Source: Fidelibacterota bacterium UBA6817 (lineage in GTDB: Bacteria; Fidelibacterota; Fidelibacteria; Fidelibacterales; Fidelibacteraceae). Taken from it: 29,922 bases of DNA. A model generated the notes under the pieces. The model did not search any database. It saw nothing but the letters and a program-made list of their open reading frames with translations, and was not told the origin of the DNA. Location of the stretch: assembly GCA_002452555.1 (NCBI GenBank), contig DKER01000064.1, positions 1-29,922 on the forward strand, written 5' to 3'. Position 1 is the first letter of the stretch; each line of letters opens with the position of its first letter. The translations under genes and the position numbers were made by a program. This document shows positions 7,109-15,057 of the stretch, one piece after another.

Positions 7109-8221
7109 TTATTCCTGTTTTATGTTCATTCTCAGGGTTTGGAGCTGTCCGGTGATGTCTGTTACTATAAGATTAACCGGGTGTTCGCCAATATCATCCG
7201 CTGCAGGTGTCCAGGAAAAGACGGCGGTCCCGTCTCCGTTGTCTGTCAGAATCGCCCCGTCCGGTTTTTCAAGGGCAGTCCAAATCAACAGATCCCCGTC
7301 TGCATCAGTGGCGGTGAGGTTAAGTGTAAGGGTTTGACCTAATTCTACCGTCTGGTTCCCAACAACCGATTCAATCACCGGCGGCTGGTTTCTATAGGAA
7401 ATCACCTGCCAGTTAGTACCGCCGTTTGTATTCCAGGCCAGGGTCAGCAGGTCCGGATTATTGTCCAAATCACCGCCGGGTGTAAACTCCAGCGTACTGG
7501 TCAGGGCATAATAATGGATTGTATCCCCCAAGGCTGCATTATTCGGCAGGATGGCATAGTAATTCGTCCCTTCATCCTGCACCGCCCGGACAAACCCATC
7601 CGTCTCAAAACCGTTCACACCATAGCGTATATAGAGCGTTTCTTCCGGACTCAACACCTTATCCGTCGTGATAAACACCGTATCAACGAGGTTTTCAGTC
7701 ACATAGCTCCCCCCTGCTCCGGATTCACCCGCCTGAGAGACAGTGAGAATGGCGACGGGCTGTTCCGACGTTTCCATGAAGATCGCACGGGTATTGGTAT
7801 ATCCCTTGTCTTCCCAGTTCACGGTGTACCATTTTCCGTTACTGACAGCAATGTTGTTATTTGCACCTGTATTAAATGTATATGTCTGTAATGTATTCAT
7901 TGTGATACTGACGCCAGCCCATTTATTTGAAAAATAATTATCTGAGGGTCCACTGGTAAAGAGCCATTCGTATGTTCCGCCTGTGATATCTCCACCACTT
8001 TCCGCAACATGGATCGTTGTCTGCCATCGGGGTGTTCCGGTTGTGATTTTAGTGATTTTTCCACCGGTTGTCTGATTTCCATTGGCCAGTGCCATGACTG
8101 TCGGCGGATTCGCCCAAGAATTCCAGGCGCCGGGCATGTTTATTCCTTCCGGTTCGTAGATATCTGCAGCTAACAGTGTTGGAATCACAAACCATAGTAT
8201 GTTCAGGAGTTTATGTTTCAT
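7109..8221 (-). CDS. Secreted Ig-like domain protein of the amylase cluster, no sorting domain
   Basis: A 370-aa exported protein with signal peptide MKHKLLNILWFVIPTLLAA. The N-terminal module begins EPEGINMPGAWNSW and contains GGTYEWLFTSG, a style I associate with starch-related surface proteins of this bacterial group. A middle beta domain (about 150-270) follows, then a cadherin/He_PIG-like Ig domain (about 280-365) with TATDADGD and AVFSWTPAADDIGEH. It ends NIKQE, with no YPNPF sorting domain, unlike most secreted proteins nearby. It may be periplasmic, held by a partner, or shortened. AAGGA lies just upstream of the ATG. The start codon overlaps the last codons of a four-helix-bundle gene remnant. 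A glycan-binding role is inferred only from context and module style. Confidence 0.82.
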   Translation of the reverse strand: MKHKLLNILWFVIPTLLAADIYEPEGINMPGAWNSWANPPTVMALANGNQTTGGKITKITTGTPRWQTTIHVAESGGDITGGTYEWLFTSGPSDNYFSNKWAGVSITMNTLQTYTFNTGANNNIAVSNGKWYTVNWEDKGYTNTRAIFMETSEQPVAILTVSQAGESGAGGSYVTENLVDTVFITTDKVLSPEETLYIRYGVNGFETDGFVRAVQDEGTNYYAILPNNAALGDTIHYYALTSTLEFTPGGDLDNNPDLLTLAWNTNGGTNWQVISYRNQPPVIESVVGNQTVELGQTLTLNLTATDADGDLLIWTALEKPDGAILTDNGDGTAVFSWTPAADDIGEHPVNLIVTDITGQLQTLRMNIKQE

Positions 8222-8327
8222 TTTTTTCCTTTTTTGGAAAATCTTCTGTCACCCGACAGACCTCCAGAACAAAGACATGGGCATTTTTCCAAACCTCCAA
8301 ATCCGTGAACTGTTCAATTTTCCCCAT
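8211..8327 (-). pseudogene. N-terminal remnant of a four-helix-bundle (S23-type) protein gene
   Basis: This 38-codon ORF begins MGKIEQFTDLEVWKNA and continues VCRVTEDFPKKEK. That is the usual opening of the four-helix-bundle / S23 family (F-x-DLEVWK near the start, then an FPK-E turn), whose members are normally about 115-130 aa. The rest of the family sequence (helices 2-4) is missing: the frame runs into the start of the next gene and stops at TAA. A GGGGGA sequence precedes its ATG. It accounts for much of the otherwise empty 163-bp spacer and looks like a deletion or rearrangement scar. Confidence 0.65.
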
Positions 8328-8384
8328 TTACATCCCCCATTTAAAAAACTCCCTTACCCCCTGCCATATGCCACTCACCATCTT

Positions 8385-8774
8385 CTACTTCAAATAAACT
8401 ACCTTCTTTTGTTCAAACCACTCTCCTGCTCTCACAGCCAAAATATAGATTCCCGAGGAAAGGTTTTCAGGAGTCCAGACCCATGAATGAACACCTGCCT
8501 GCAATTCTCCCTGATGGATTAAAGCAGTCATACGCCCCGTCAGATCATAGATCTGAATATCAGTTTTTTCATATTTCGGCACATCAAGTTGAATCGTAAC
8601 GGCCGGATTGAAGGGGTTAGGATAAGGCGCATGTAGCCGAAATTCTCCCGGAAGGCCTGTTTCAAGTCTGCTCACCCGGTGAATGGTAATGCTCACATTG
8701 AGTGTATCAGATGCAGCCCCGAGAAAGAGTGGCAGCAGGAGACATATCGTTACGAATGTTCTCTTAAACGTCAT
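8385..8774 (-). CDS. Mini secreted protein: signal peptide plus T9SS sorting domain
   Basis: Only 129 aa. A signal peptide (about 1-21, ending LGAAS) is followed by a short strand (DTLNVSITIHRVS) and then the sorting domain from about residue 40 (APYPNPFNPAVTIQLDV to VVYLK). There is no room for a catalytic or binding domain. Its ATG overlaps the TGA of the preceding gene (ATGA), and GGAG sits 7 nt upstream, so it should be translated with that gene. The mature N-terminus (ASDTLNVSIT) closely resembles that of the upstream protein (ASDTLTFSIT). It may therefore derive from a full-length paralogue by internal deletion, or it may be a stand-alone surface anchor. Function unknown. Confidence 0.8.
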   Translation of the reverse strand: MTFKRTFVTICLLLPLFLGAASDTLNVSITIHRVSRLETGLPGEFRLHAPYPNPFNPAVTIQLDVPKYEKTDIQIYDLTGRMTALIHQGELQAGVHSWVWTPENLSSGIYILAVRAGEWFEQKKVVYLK

Positions 8775-9868
8775 CGCCGGACTCCCGGTTTGTTTTCCCT
8801 GGGTGGCGCAATGCGGACCACGGCTTTGCCGCCCTGCCCATCTGTGACAATAAACAAAATATTCTCATAGGTTCCTGCCTGTCCCATCGCGGGAGTCCAG
8901 GTAAATGTGGCCGTATTATCCTCATTATCGGTAAAAGATGCGCCTGAAGGAAGGTTTTGGGATGTCCAGGTGAGATCATCACCATCCACATCCATGGCTG
9001 TAAGTGTAAATGTCAGGATTTCTCCTTCGTAAGCAGACGTATCCGTAATTGCAGAAACTATAACCGGCGGATCATTGACGGGAGTAACCGTGATTTTAAT
9101 CAGGGATGTGTCTGCGCCAAGGTAAGCATCATAAGCCCGGACAAAAATAGTTACCGTGTCTCCCGGAACGGTGAAGAAATTGAGAGCCGGTGTAAGTGTC
9201 AGAACGGAATCCTGAGAAAGAGACGGTTGGACCGTTTCCGCCGAGCCGCCCCAGACGGCAAAGGATACCGGATCCTTGTCTGCATCTGAGGCTTTCAATG
9301 TAAACTGATAAAGAATATCCTCAGTCATAACTATATGAGCAGGGACATTCAGAACCGGGGCTTCATTACCCCGCTGGATAGTAACCTGTATACTCACATT
9401 GGTAGTCCCGTCCCAGAATCCGCCGCCGGACGCATTGTATCCGCCGTAAACCCAGTTAGTGCCGTCCAAAGAAAATCGGGAGGTAACATAATAGACTCCG
9501 GTTTCAGAAATTATATTATTCAGATTGAGCCAGTATTCGTCATTATTACCCGAATCCTCATTGTATGTGGCATCGTGCCATGTCCAACCTTCCCCGGAGG
9601 GATTTGTATTAGAAGCGGATAATCCAAACTGGGCATGCATACCTGATCCCTGGCCGGAAGCATCGGTAACACCCGGTTCATAGACTTGCGCATAGACCCA
9701 AAAATCCTGACCAAGGAGCCCATCTCCCCCTGCCGGCCACTGAAAATTGGCCCAGTCCGGAAGATTGACCGTTACAGTAATTGAAAATGTCAGCGTATCG
9801 CTTGCGGCAAAAGCCGTTCCTAAACTGAAAACTAGTAAAACACAGATAATAATTTTTCTGATTTCCAT
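8771..9868 (-). CDS. Secreted protein with FQWP/YEPGVT domain and two cadherin-like domains
   Basis: A 365-aa exported protein. I choose the ATG at 9868 (MEIRKIIICVLL) because AGGTG precedes it by 5 nt; an in-frame ATG at 9898 lacks a site. After the signal peptide (about 1-21) comes a module with NFQWPAGG, YAQVYEPGVTD, NNDEYW and FSLDGTNWVYGG (about 35-155), which I recognise from other secreted proteins of this bacterial group but cannot name. Two cadherin/He_PIG-like Ig domains follow (about 165-260 and 262-355; TLKASDADKDPV, TAMDVDGDDL), with acidic residues suited to calcium binding. The end is basic (RENKPGVRR), with no sorting domain. It is 49 bp after the TrmB gene and coupled by ATGA to the mini sorting-domain gene. 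A polysaccharide-binding accessory role is inferred from position. Confidence 0.83.
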   Translation of the reverse strand: MEIRKIIICVLLVFSLGTAFAASDTLTFSITVTVNLPDWANFQWPAGGDGLLGQDFWVYAQVYEPGVTDASGQGSGMHAQFGLSASNTNPSGEGWTWHDATYNEDSGNNDEYWLNLNNIISETGVYYVTSRFSLDGTNWVYGGYNASGGGFWDGTTNVSIQVTIQRGNEAPVLNVPAHIVMTEDILYQFTLKASDADKDPVSFAVWGGSAETVQPSLSQDSVLTLTPALNFFTVPGDTVTIFVRAYDAYLGADTSLIKITVTPVNDPPVIVSAITDTSAYEGEILTFTLTAMDVDGDDLTWTSQNLPSGASFTDNEDNTATFTWTPAMGQAGTYENILFIVTDGQGGKAVVRIAPPRENKPGVRR

Positions 9869-9917
9869 GTCTGCACCTGAATTTAATTTAACATTCAAGA
9901 CTTGTTAACGCATACCA

Positions 9918-10724
9918 TTATCCAACAATCAGCTTTTCCAGTCCGTTCAGATGTCCGTTCATCATATCGGTCACAGATTCACTCACATCCACATGTCTCC
10001 GTTGTCCAAAAAGCGTAATATCAAGAATGATGTAATTGATGGCGATCGAGATGATTGCAGGATTGTTGGTCCATGCGGCTCGTTGTGAGAAGCGCTTGTC
10101 CGATTCCCCCATAAGAACTTCTTCTTTATCGGATACCAGAACAATTTTGTGATTCCAGTTCTTTTTCAGGAGCATTTCTTCAATATTGTATGAATAGAAG
10201 CAATGATGCTTTACAGGCAGGGGATTAAACGAAAAAATGATCACTTTCACGTCTCGTTTGAGGGCATCTCTGATGTCATTTTTCAGGACTTCAATTTCAG
10301 ATCCCCATGCAGAAATATAGACAGTTTTCTTTGCCTTCTTTATCAGTTCTCTCGCTTTTTGAATGATTGTTTCATAACCGCTAATATTCCACAGATGACC
10401 GCTGTGACTGCCTTCCGAGTATTCATTTAAATCAAATTTCAGACTTTCGATATTATGATGGAACCGGTTATCCATCATTGAAATCAGCTGATCCGGCGGC
10501 AGCGGGACATATTTTTTGGGTTTATCGTGAACGATACCTGCAATTCCGGCTTTTTCAAGTTTGCGCAGAACGTCATAGATTACACTCCGCGGAACCCCGG
10601 ATTCCTGTGCTACCTCATACCCGCTGGCAGGATTAATTTTTAAAAGCGCCAGATAGGCCTTGGATTCATAAACAGTAAATCCGAGCGTGTTCAATTTCCT
10701 GATCAATTCTTCATTCATTGGCAT
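9918..10724 (-). CDS. TrmB-family transcriptional regulator
   Basis: A 268-aa cytosolic DNA-binding protein. The N-terminal winged helix (about 8-80: LGFTVYESKAYLALL, SGVPRSVIYDVLRKLEKAG) matches the TrmB family, whose characterised members respond to maltose, trehalose or related sugars. The C-terminal part (about 110-265) resembles the PLD-like effector domain seen in many members (ISGYETIIQKARELI, TVYISAWGSEIEVL). No signal peptide or membrane segment is seen. It sits 34 bp after a symporter gene and 49 bp before the secreted-protein and amylase genes, so local sugar control of this locus is the natural guess. The start is uncertain (MPM at 10724 or M3 at 10718); neither has a clear ribosome site. 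I could not find a convincing palindromic operator. Confidence 0.88.
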   Translation of the reverse strand: MPMNEELIRKLNTLGFTVYESKAYLALLKINPASGYEVAQESGVPRSVIYDVLRKLEKAGIAGIVHDKPKKYVPLPPDQLISMMDNRFHHNIESLKFDLNEYSEGSHSGHLWNISGYETIIQKARELIKKAKKTVYISAWGSEIEVLKNDIRDALKRDVKVIIFSFNPLPVKHHCFYSYNIEEMLLKKNWNHKIVLVSDKEEVLMGESDKRFSQRAAWTNNPAIISIAINYIILDITLFGQRRHVDVSESVTDMMNGHLNGLEKLIVG

Positions 10725-10758
10725 TTTATTTCATTGAAAAGACAGAAACCCTGCCTTT

Positions 10759-12594
10759 TCATCCCTTATATTTTTTGGGTTTCACTTTAGGATTTCGTGG
10801 AATGCGCGGTTTTGTTGACAAATGGCGGAACCAGTTGAAATATAATCCTATACTTAAGATAACCAATAGGATAAGCAGAATAAAGAACTGATTCCAAACC
10901 TTGAAAATGATATTCATCATGAACATAAATAGGACAATCTGCCAAGGAACCGCAATGAATGTAGAAACGATATCCCGTTTGTTTTCTTTGTCAATATTTT
11001 TTACTTCTTTTTCCGGCAATGTCATTTTAAACCGTTTCCAAAATCCGAAGGGACGTGTACGGTTATAGAAATCCTGCAGAACCGCATCATCGGTTGGTTT
11101 AGTGATTAGCGTTCCAACAATGGTTCCAGTCAAAGAAATAATTGAAGCAAACAGAAATGAGTAGTATTCGGGCATAGCCGGCGTTGCAAACGCTTTCCAT
11201 GCGATAGCGGCAAGCATACCTGAGCCCATGCCGATGGCGTATCCGTAACCATTAAGCCTCCACCAATACCATCTTACAAGCTGCGGAATAATAAGTCCTG
11301 CTCCCATACTCATGGTAATCCATGCCCAGATATCATTGACATTCTTAATTATCAACATAAGTCCCAAACCGATCACAACAATCAGAATTGAGGACCATCG
11401 GCTATGTCTCATCAGTTGATCATGATTGGCTTCAGGATTGATATATACCTGATAAATATCCTTAACCCAATAAGCTGCGCCGGCATTAACGGTAGAATCG
11501 AACGTAGACATGGCAGCAGCCATCAGACCGGCAATGAGAAATCCTTTCACTCCCATGGGCAGCGTGTTTACCACAACCGGCAAAACCATTTCCGGGTCTG
11601 TAATTTTGGTTCCCAGGGATATTCCCCAAACAGCAAGGGCACCGATAAAAGGCCAGCGGAAACTGAGTAAAAAGGTCCAGAACAATGACAGATAACCGGC
11701 TTCTTTATCATTTTTAGCCGCATAATAACGCTGGATCATATAATTTCCGGTTCCGCCGCTTCCTTCAATGATTGTCTTGAAGATGTAGAACATTGTAAGA
11801 ACTCCAAAGAAATTATACATGGAGTAATCGCTGTTTGGATTGATATTGAGTCGCCAGCGTGGCAGCAGATTTGACCATTCAGCAAAGGTTGTGGGAAAAG
11901 CGGAAAATGTGCCGTCTTTCATGGGCATTGCAACTGAAAATGTTTCAGGAATATTAAGCGAGAGTGCCTTTACCACGACATAAAGGATCGCAGCAAAAAT
12001 CAATATTCCCTGAAAAACATCCGTCCAGATAACACCGTATAAACCGGAAGCAACGGTATAGATCATGGCAAGGACTATCAGAATCGTTGCTGCCCAGAAT
12101 GCACCCGGGAGTCCGAAAAGTGCCGGAATACCCAGAAATTCATCCAGAAATTTTCCGCCGCCAATGGCAAAATACGTCACCATGGCAATTGTTCCGATAA
12201 TACTGGTTATGGCTGTGATCAAACGGGCCAGGCGTCCTTCACTGTCGTTGCCAAACCGGACACTCATCCATTCAGCCATGGTCATTACACCGGCCCGCCT
12301 GTTCCATTTCCCCATGAAAATCATCAAAAAGGCCATAATAAGGGTAACACCGCCGCGGATTTCAATATAGAACCCTTTAGCACCTATGGCATACACCAAA
12401 GCAACAATAATCATAGTACCGCTGATATCAAGATTGGAGGACATTCCTGAAGCACCCAAAGCCCACCATGGCAAGTTACGGTTTCCCAAAAAGTAGGATT
12501 CAATTCCCTGTTCAGCCTTTCTCTGCATCAGAAGTCCCACGACTATCATACCCGTGAGATAAACAACAACAATCGCGTAATCAATTGCAAACAT
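10759..12594 (-). CDS. Sodium:solute symporter (SSS family)
   Basis: A 611-aa inner-membrane transporter with about 13-15 hydrophobic helices. Family signatures are the opening YAIVVVYLTGMIVVG, GNRNLPWWALGASGMSSN, SGLYGVIWTDVFQG (about 185-200) and MAAAMSTFDSTVNAG (about 365-380), the last corresponding to the Na+-site helix with Ser/Thr ligands. The C-terminal tail is basic (NPKVKPKKYKG). SSS proteins couple Na+ entry to uptake of sugars, amino acids or other solutes. Placement between a TonB receptor system and a sugar-type regulator plus amylases suggests glucose or a short maltodextrin, but the substrate is not determined by sequence here. AAAGGG lies 8 nt before the ATG. The gap to the upstream gene is 20 bp and to the downstream gene 34 bp, so co-transcription is likely. 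Confidence 0.92.
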   Translation of the reverse strand: MFAIDYAIVVVYLTGMIVVGLLMQRKAEQGIESYFLGNRNLPWWALGASGMSSNLDISGTMIIVALVYAIGAKGFYIEIRGGVTLIMAFLMIFMGKWNRRAGVMTMAEWMSVRFGNDSEGRLARLITAITSIIGTIAMVTYFAIGGGKFLDEFLGIPALFGLPGAFWAATILIVLAMIYTVASGLYGVIWTDVFQGILIFAAILYVVVKALSLNIPETFSVAMPMKDGTFSAFPTTFAEWSNLLPRWRLNINPNSDYSMYNFFGVLTMFYIFKTIIEGSGGTGNYMIQRYYAAKNDKEAGYLSLFWTFLLSFRWPFIGALAVWGISLGTKITDPEMVLPVVVNTLPMGVKGFLIAGLMAAAMSTFDSTVNAGAAYWVKDIYQVYINPEANHDQLMRHSRWSSILIVVIGLGLMLIIKNVNDIWAWITMSMGAGLIIPQLVRWYWWRLNGYGYAIGMGSGMLAAIAWKAFATPAMPEYYSFLFASIISLTGTIVGTLITKPTDDAVLQDFYNRTRPFGFWKRFKMTLPEKEVKNIDKENKRDIVSTFIAVPWQIVLFMFMMNIIFKVWNQFFILLILLVILSIGLYFNWFRHLSTKPRIPRNPKVKPKKYKG

Positions 12595-12614
12595 AGTGTT
12601 TACCCTTTATTTTG

Positions 12615-13985
12615 TTAAAAATTTTCATAATACTGATATACTTTGGACATATCCGTTTGTATCCGGGCTTTTTCTCTTAAATCTAAATATGTATTGTGAA
12701 CGATTTCGTTGAGCGTCTGTCGAAACAGAATGCTTTGTTCATCTTTTGATAATCCCGGAGGATAAGTAATGCGCAGAGTATCGGATATTTGATTCACCAA
12801 TTGATGTGAAAGCCAGTCTTTAAGATGGACATGCACCTGCATCCGAACTTTTTCCGATTGATCAAGTCCCTCATCCAGCCCCATCCTGTATACCATTTCA
12901 TTTCTGAAAGCAAAGAGAATGGCTTGAGGAGGATTTCCGTAAATAAGCCCCTGAGGAATAGATTCCAGCAAGGGCAATAAATCCAACAAGGTAAGAATTT
13001 GATTATCGTAATAGAGAACCGGTTGGTTCCATATATCGTCTGATCTATTAAGGATATCATCAAAAAATCCCGCTTTGGGATAACCGGTTATATCATCCAT
13101 CAGATCTTTTTCTTTATTTCTATAAGTCAAAATCAGATAGGTAAAATGGTTTACGCCATCCGGATCCAGGGTAACTCGATGGGATTTTATGAGTGATTCA
13201 TAAAAAGAAGAGAGGATTTTTTCCTTTTGGATCCGCATAATCTTCTTTTGGATCCTGTCCCTGTTTACCTGATAATCATATTCGGTGGGAATAACATCAC
13301 GCTGAATATTTTCAACTTTAAGTATATGCCATCCAAACGGTGTTTTAAAAGGTTTGGTTATTTCACCAATCTCCGTCTGAAAAGCGGTTTCTTCAAATTC
13401 GGGAATCATATCACCATACGTAATCAGTCCAAGATATCCGCCATGCTTCTGTAAAAACGTGTCCTGAAAAGCCTGAGGAGCCAGAGAATGAAAAGACGCT
13501 TCTCCGGTCATCAATTCATTATACCATGTGTTAATCTGGTTCGGATCAGATGTAAATAGGTGTCTGACTTCCCTGTATTCCTGACTTTTTAAAAACGCAT
13601 CCCTGATATCATTTTCCGGCAGGGCTTGCACTGTATCCAAGAGGATTTTTTCTACCATGGCATCAATAACAGCCTGCCGTAAACGCTTTTTTTCCCGTTC
13701 CTTATATTCAAGAGGATCATAGTTCCCTTTTTTTTTGACGGACTGGGAAAAAAGAAGGGACTGAATCATTTTACCGCCGTGATAATTCATCCGATCTTGA
13801 TCAAACGGGTCCTTCATCATCCGGATTTGCTGATTATATGTATAAATAAATTCGTCCAGTGTTATATCATCACCATTTACAACGGCAAATACGTTGTCCG
13901 GCAGTTCATTCGAAGAACGGCAGGCAATCAACCCGAAAACGATCATAAAAAAAAGAATAGCGCATATTTTTCTATTTTTTAACAT
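12615..13985 (-). CDS. Parvulin-type peptidyl-prolyl isomerase lipoprotein
   Basis: A 456-aa exported protein with lipobox GLIAC (Cys22), so it is probably attached to a membrane facing the periplasm. A SurA/PrsA-like N-domain (about 30-135; FAVVNGDDITLDEF) precedes one parvulin domain (about 138-226; HGGYLGLITYGDMIPEFEE, PFGWHILKVE). The C-terminal half (about 230-456) is long, helical and charged, without a second clear PPIase domain. Such proteins chaperone outer-membrane or secreted proteins. Its place directly after a TonB receptor, two giant sorting-domain proteins and a PorV-like barrel fits a dedicated folding factor, which is inference. The gap to the next gene is 20 bp. No strong ribosome site is visible just before the ATG. 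Confidence 0.86.
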   Translation of the reverse strand: MLKNRKICAILFFMIVFGLIACRSSNELPDNVFAVVNGDDITLDEFIYTYNQQIRMMKDPFDQDRMNYHGGKMIQSLLFSQSVKKKGNYDPLEYKEREKKRLRQAVIDAMVEKILLDTVQALPENDIRDAFLKSQEYREVRHLFTSDPNQINTWYNELMTGEASFHSLAPQAFQDTFLQKHGGYLGLITYGDMIPEFEETAFQTEIGEITKPFKTPFGWHILKVENIQRDVIPTEYDYQVNRDRIQKKIMRIQKEKILSSFYESLIKSHRVTLDPDGVNHFTYLILTYRNKEKDLMDDITGYPKAGFFDDILNRSDDIWNQPVLYYDNQILTLLDLLPLLESIPQGLIYGNPPQAILFAFRNEMVYRMGLDEGLDQSEKVRMQVHVHLKDWLSHQLVNQISDTLRITYPPGLSKDEQSILFRQTLNEIVHNTYLDLREKARIQTDMSKVYQYYENF

Positions 13986-14024
13986 GGCAAAACAGTGTCC
14001 ATCACGGAAAATCCTTTATTTTGA

Positions 14025-15038
14025 TCAGAAATAAAGAATAATTGAGAAATATTGCGGAGCATTAAGATATTTCATGCTTTGATAGGCATAATCAATCAAT
14101 AATTCTCCCCGTGCGGCATAAAAGAGTCTCACACCGCCGCCAAAAGTAAGTCCGCTTTCGCTGTCTGTCTGACCCAGATCTTTGTACCCGGCACGTAAAT
14201 AGAAGCGTTCCATAAAGGACAATTCTGTTCCCAGATTTAAGCTGGGAGTATTGTCATTTGGATAAAGGGCATCTGCGGCAACGGTTATTTTTATTGGATC
14301 TTTATTCAAAGCAGTCATGGATACACCGGCTCTGAAAATGACGGGAAGATTAAATTTCTCCGTCAGCAGTACAGCATTGACTTCGGGATTTGAGCCATAG
14401 CTGTTATCGATATCATGATTAACATAAAGACCTTTTCCGTCCATCTGCATTTTTGTCCCGAAATTGGAAAAACTCATGCCGATCTGAGCATCCCTGAAAT
14501 CAAGTTTGTATAGGGTTCCTAAATCAAAAGCCACACCTGATGCCTGCTGAATGTCAATTTTTTGCGTAATATATTTTACCGTACCGCCGATTGAGAATTT
14601 GTCGCTCATTTTTGTAGCATAGTGGAGGTTGATAACAAAATCATAGGAATCGAAATGAGTACCGTCTCCGTCCTGTCGTTCGATCGTTGTTCTTTCCATC
14701 GACCCATAATCCAGATATGTTGAACTCAATCCAAAAGTGCCCGCATAACCCAGTTTATACGTAAAAGCAAAATATTGGTAACTGATGTCGGCAAACCATT
14801 TGGTATGAGTAAAAAGCAGACTGTTTTTCTCAAGGTTTGCAGAACCGGCCACATTCCAGTATAAGGCTGACGGGTCATTCGCCACTGCACTGAAAGCACC
14901 ACCTGTCGACAAGGCTTTGGCTCCCTGGCCAATACCAAGGAATTGTGCTGCCGTTGTGGCAACTTTTGATTGTGAAGCAAGAAGAGAACTGCTGATGATA
15001 AGCATAATTCCCAGAAATGCTGTTAATCTCTTTTTCAT
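14025..15038 (-). CDS. PorV/PorQ-like outer-membrane beta-barrel protein
   Basis: A 337-aa protein with a signal peptide (MKKRLTAFLGIMLIISSSL) followed by the typical opening of the PorV/PorQ (UPF0164) family: AAQFLGIGQGAKALSTGGA, then NDPSALYWNVAG. Alternating aromatic strands continue to a terminal Phe (IILYF), as in outer-membrane barrels. In T9SS, PorV shuttles sorting-domain cargo from the translocon to the attachment machinery. This copy lies in an operon with two cargo-like proteins rather than with T9SS core genes, so it may be a substrate-specific PorV paralogue. AAAGGA lies 7 nt before the ATG. Gaps are 19 bp upstream and 39 bp downstream. Confidence 0.87.
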   Translation of the reverse strand: MKKRLTAFLGIMLIISSSLLASQSKVATTAAQFLGIGQGAKALSTGGAFSAVANDPSALYWNVAGSANLEKNSLLFTHTKWFADISYQYFAFTYKLGYAGTFGLSSTYLDYGSMERTTIERQDGDGTHFDSYDFVINLHYATKMSDKFSIGGTVKYITQKIDIQQASGVAFDLGTLYKLDFRDAQIGMSFSNFGTKMQMDGKGLYVNHDIDNSYGSNPEVNAVLLTEKFNLPVIFRAGVSMTALNKDPIKITVAADALYPNDNTPSLNLGTELSFMERFYLRAGYKDLGQTDSESGLTFGGGVRLFYAARGELLIDYAYQSMKYLNAPQYFSIILYF

Positions 15039-15057
15039 GATCTTATCCTTTGTTCAC

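Noticed and set aside
8385..9868. Frameshift splitting one protein into the 365-aa and 129-aa genes
   Set aside because: The small gene has its own complete signal peptide and ribosome site, so a simple frameshift does not explain it.
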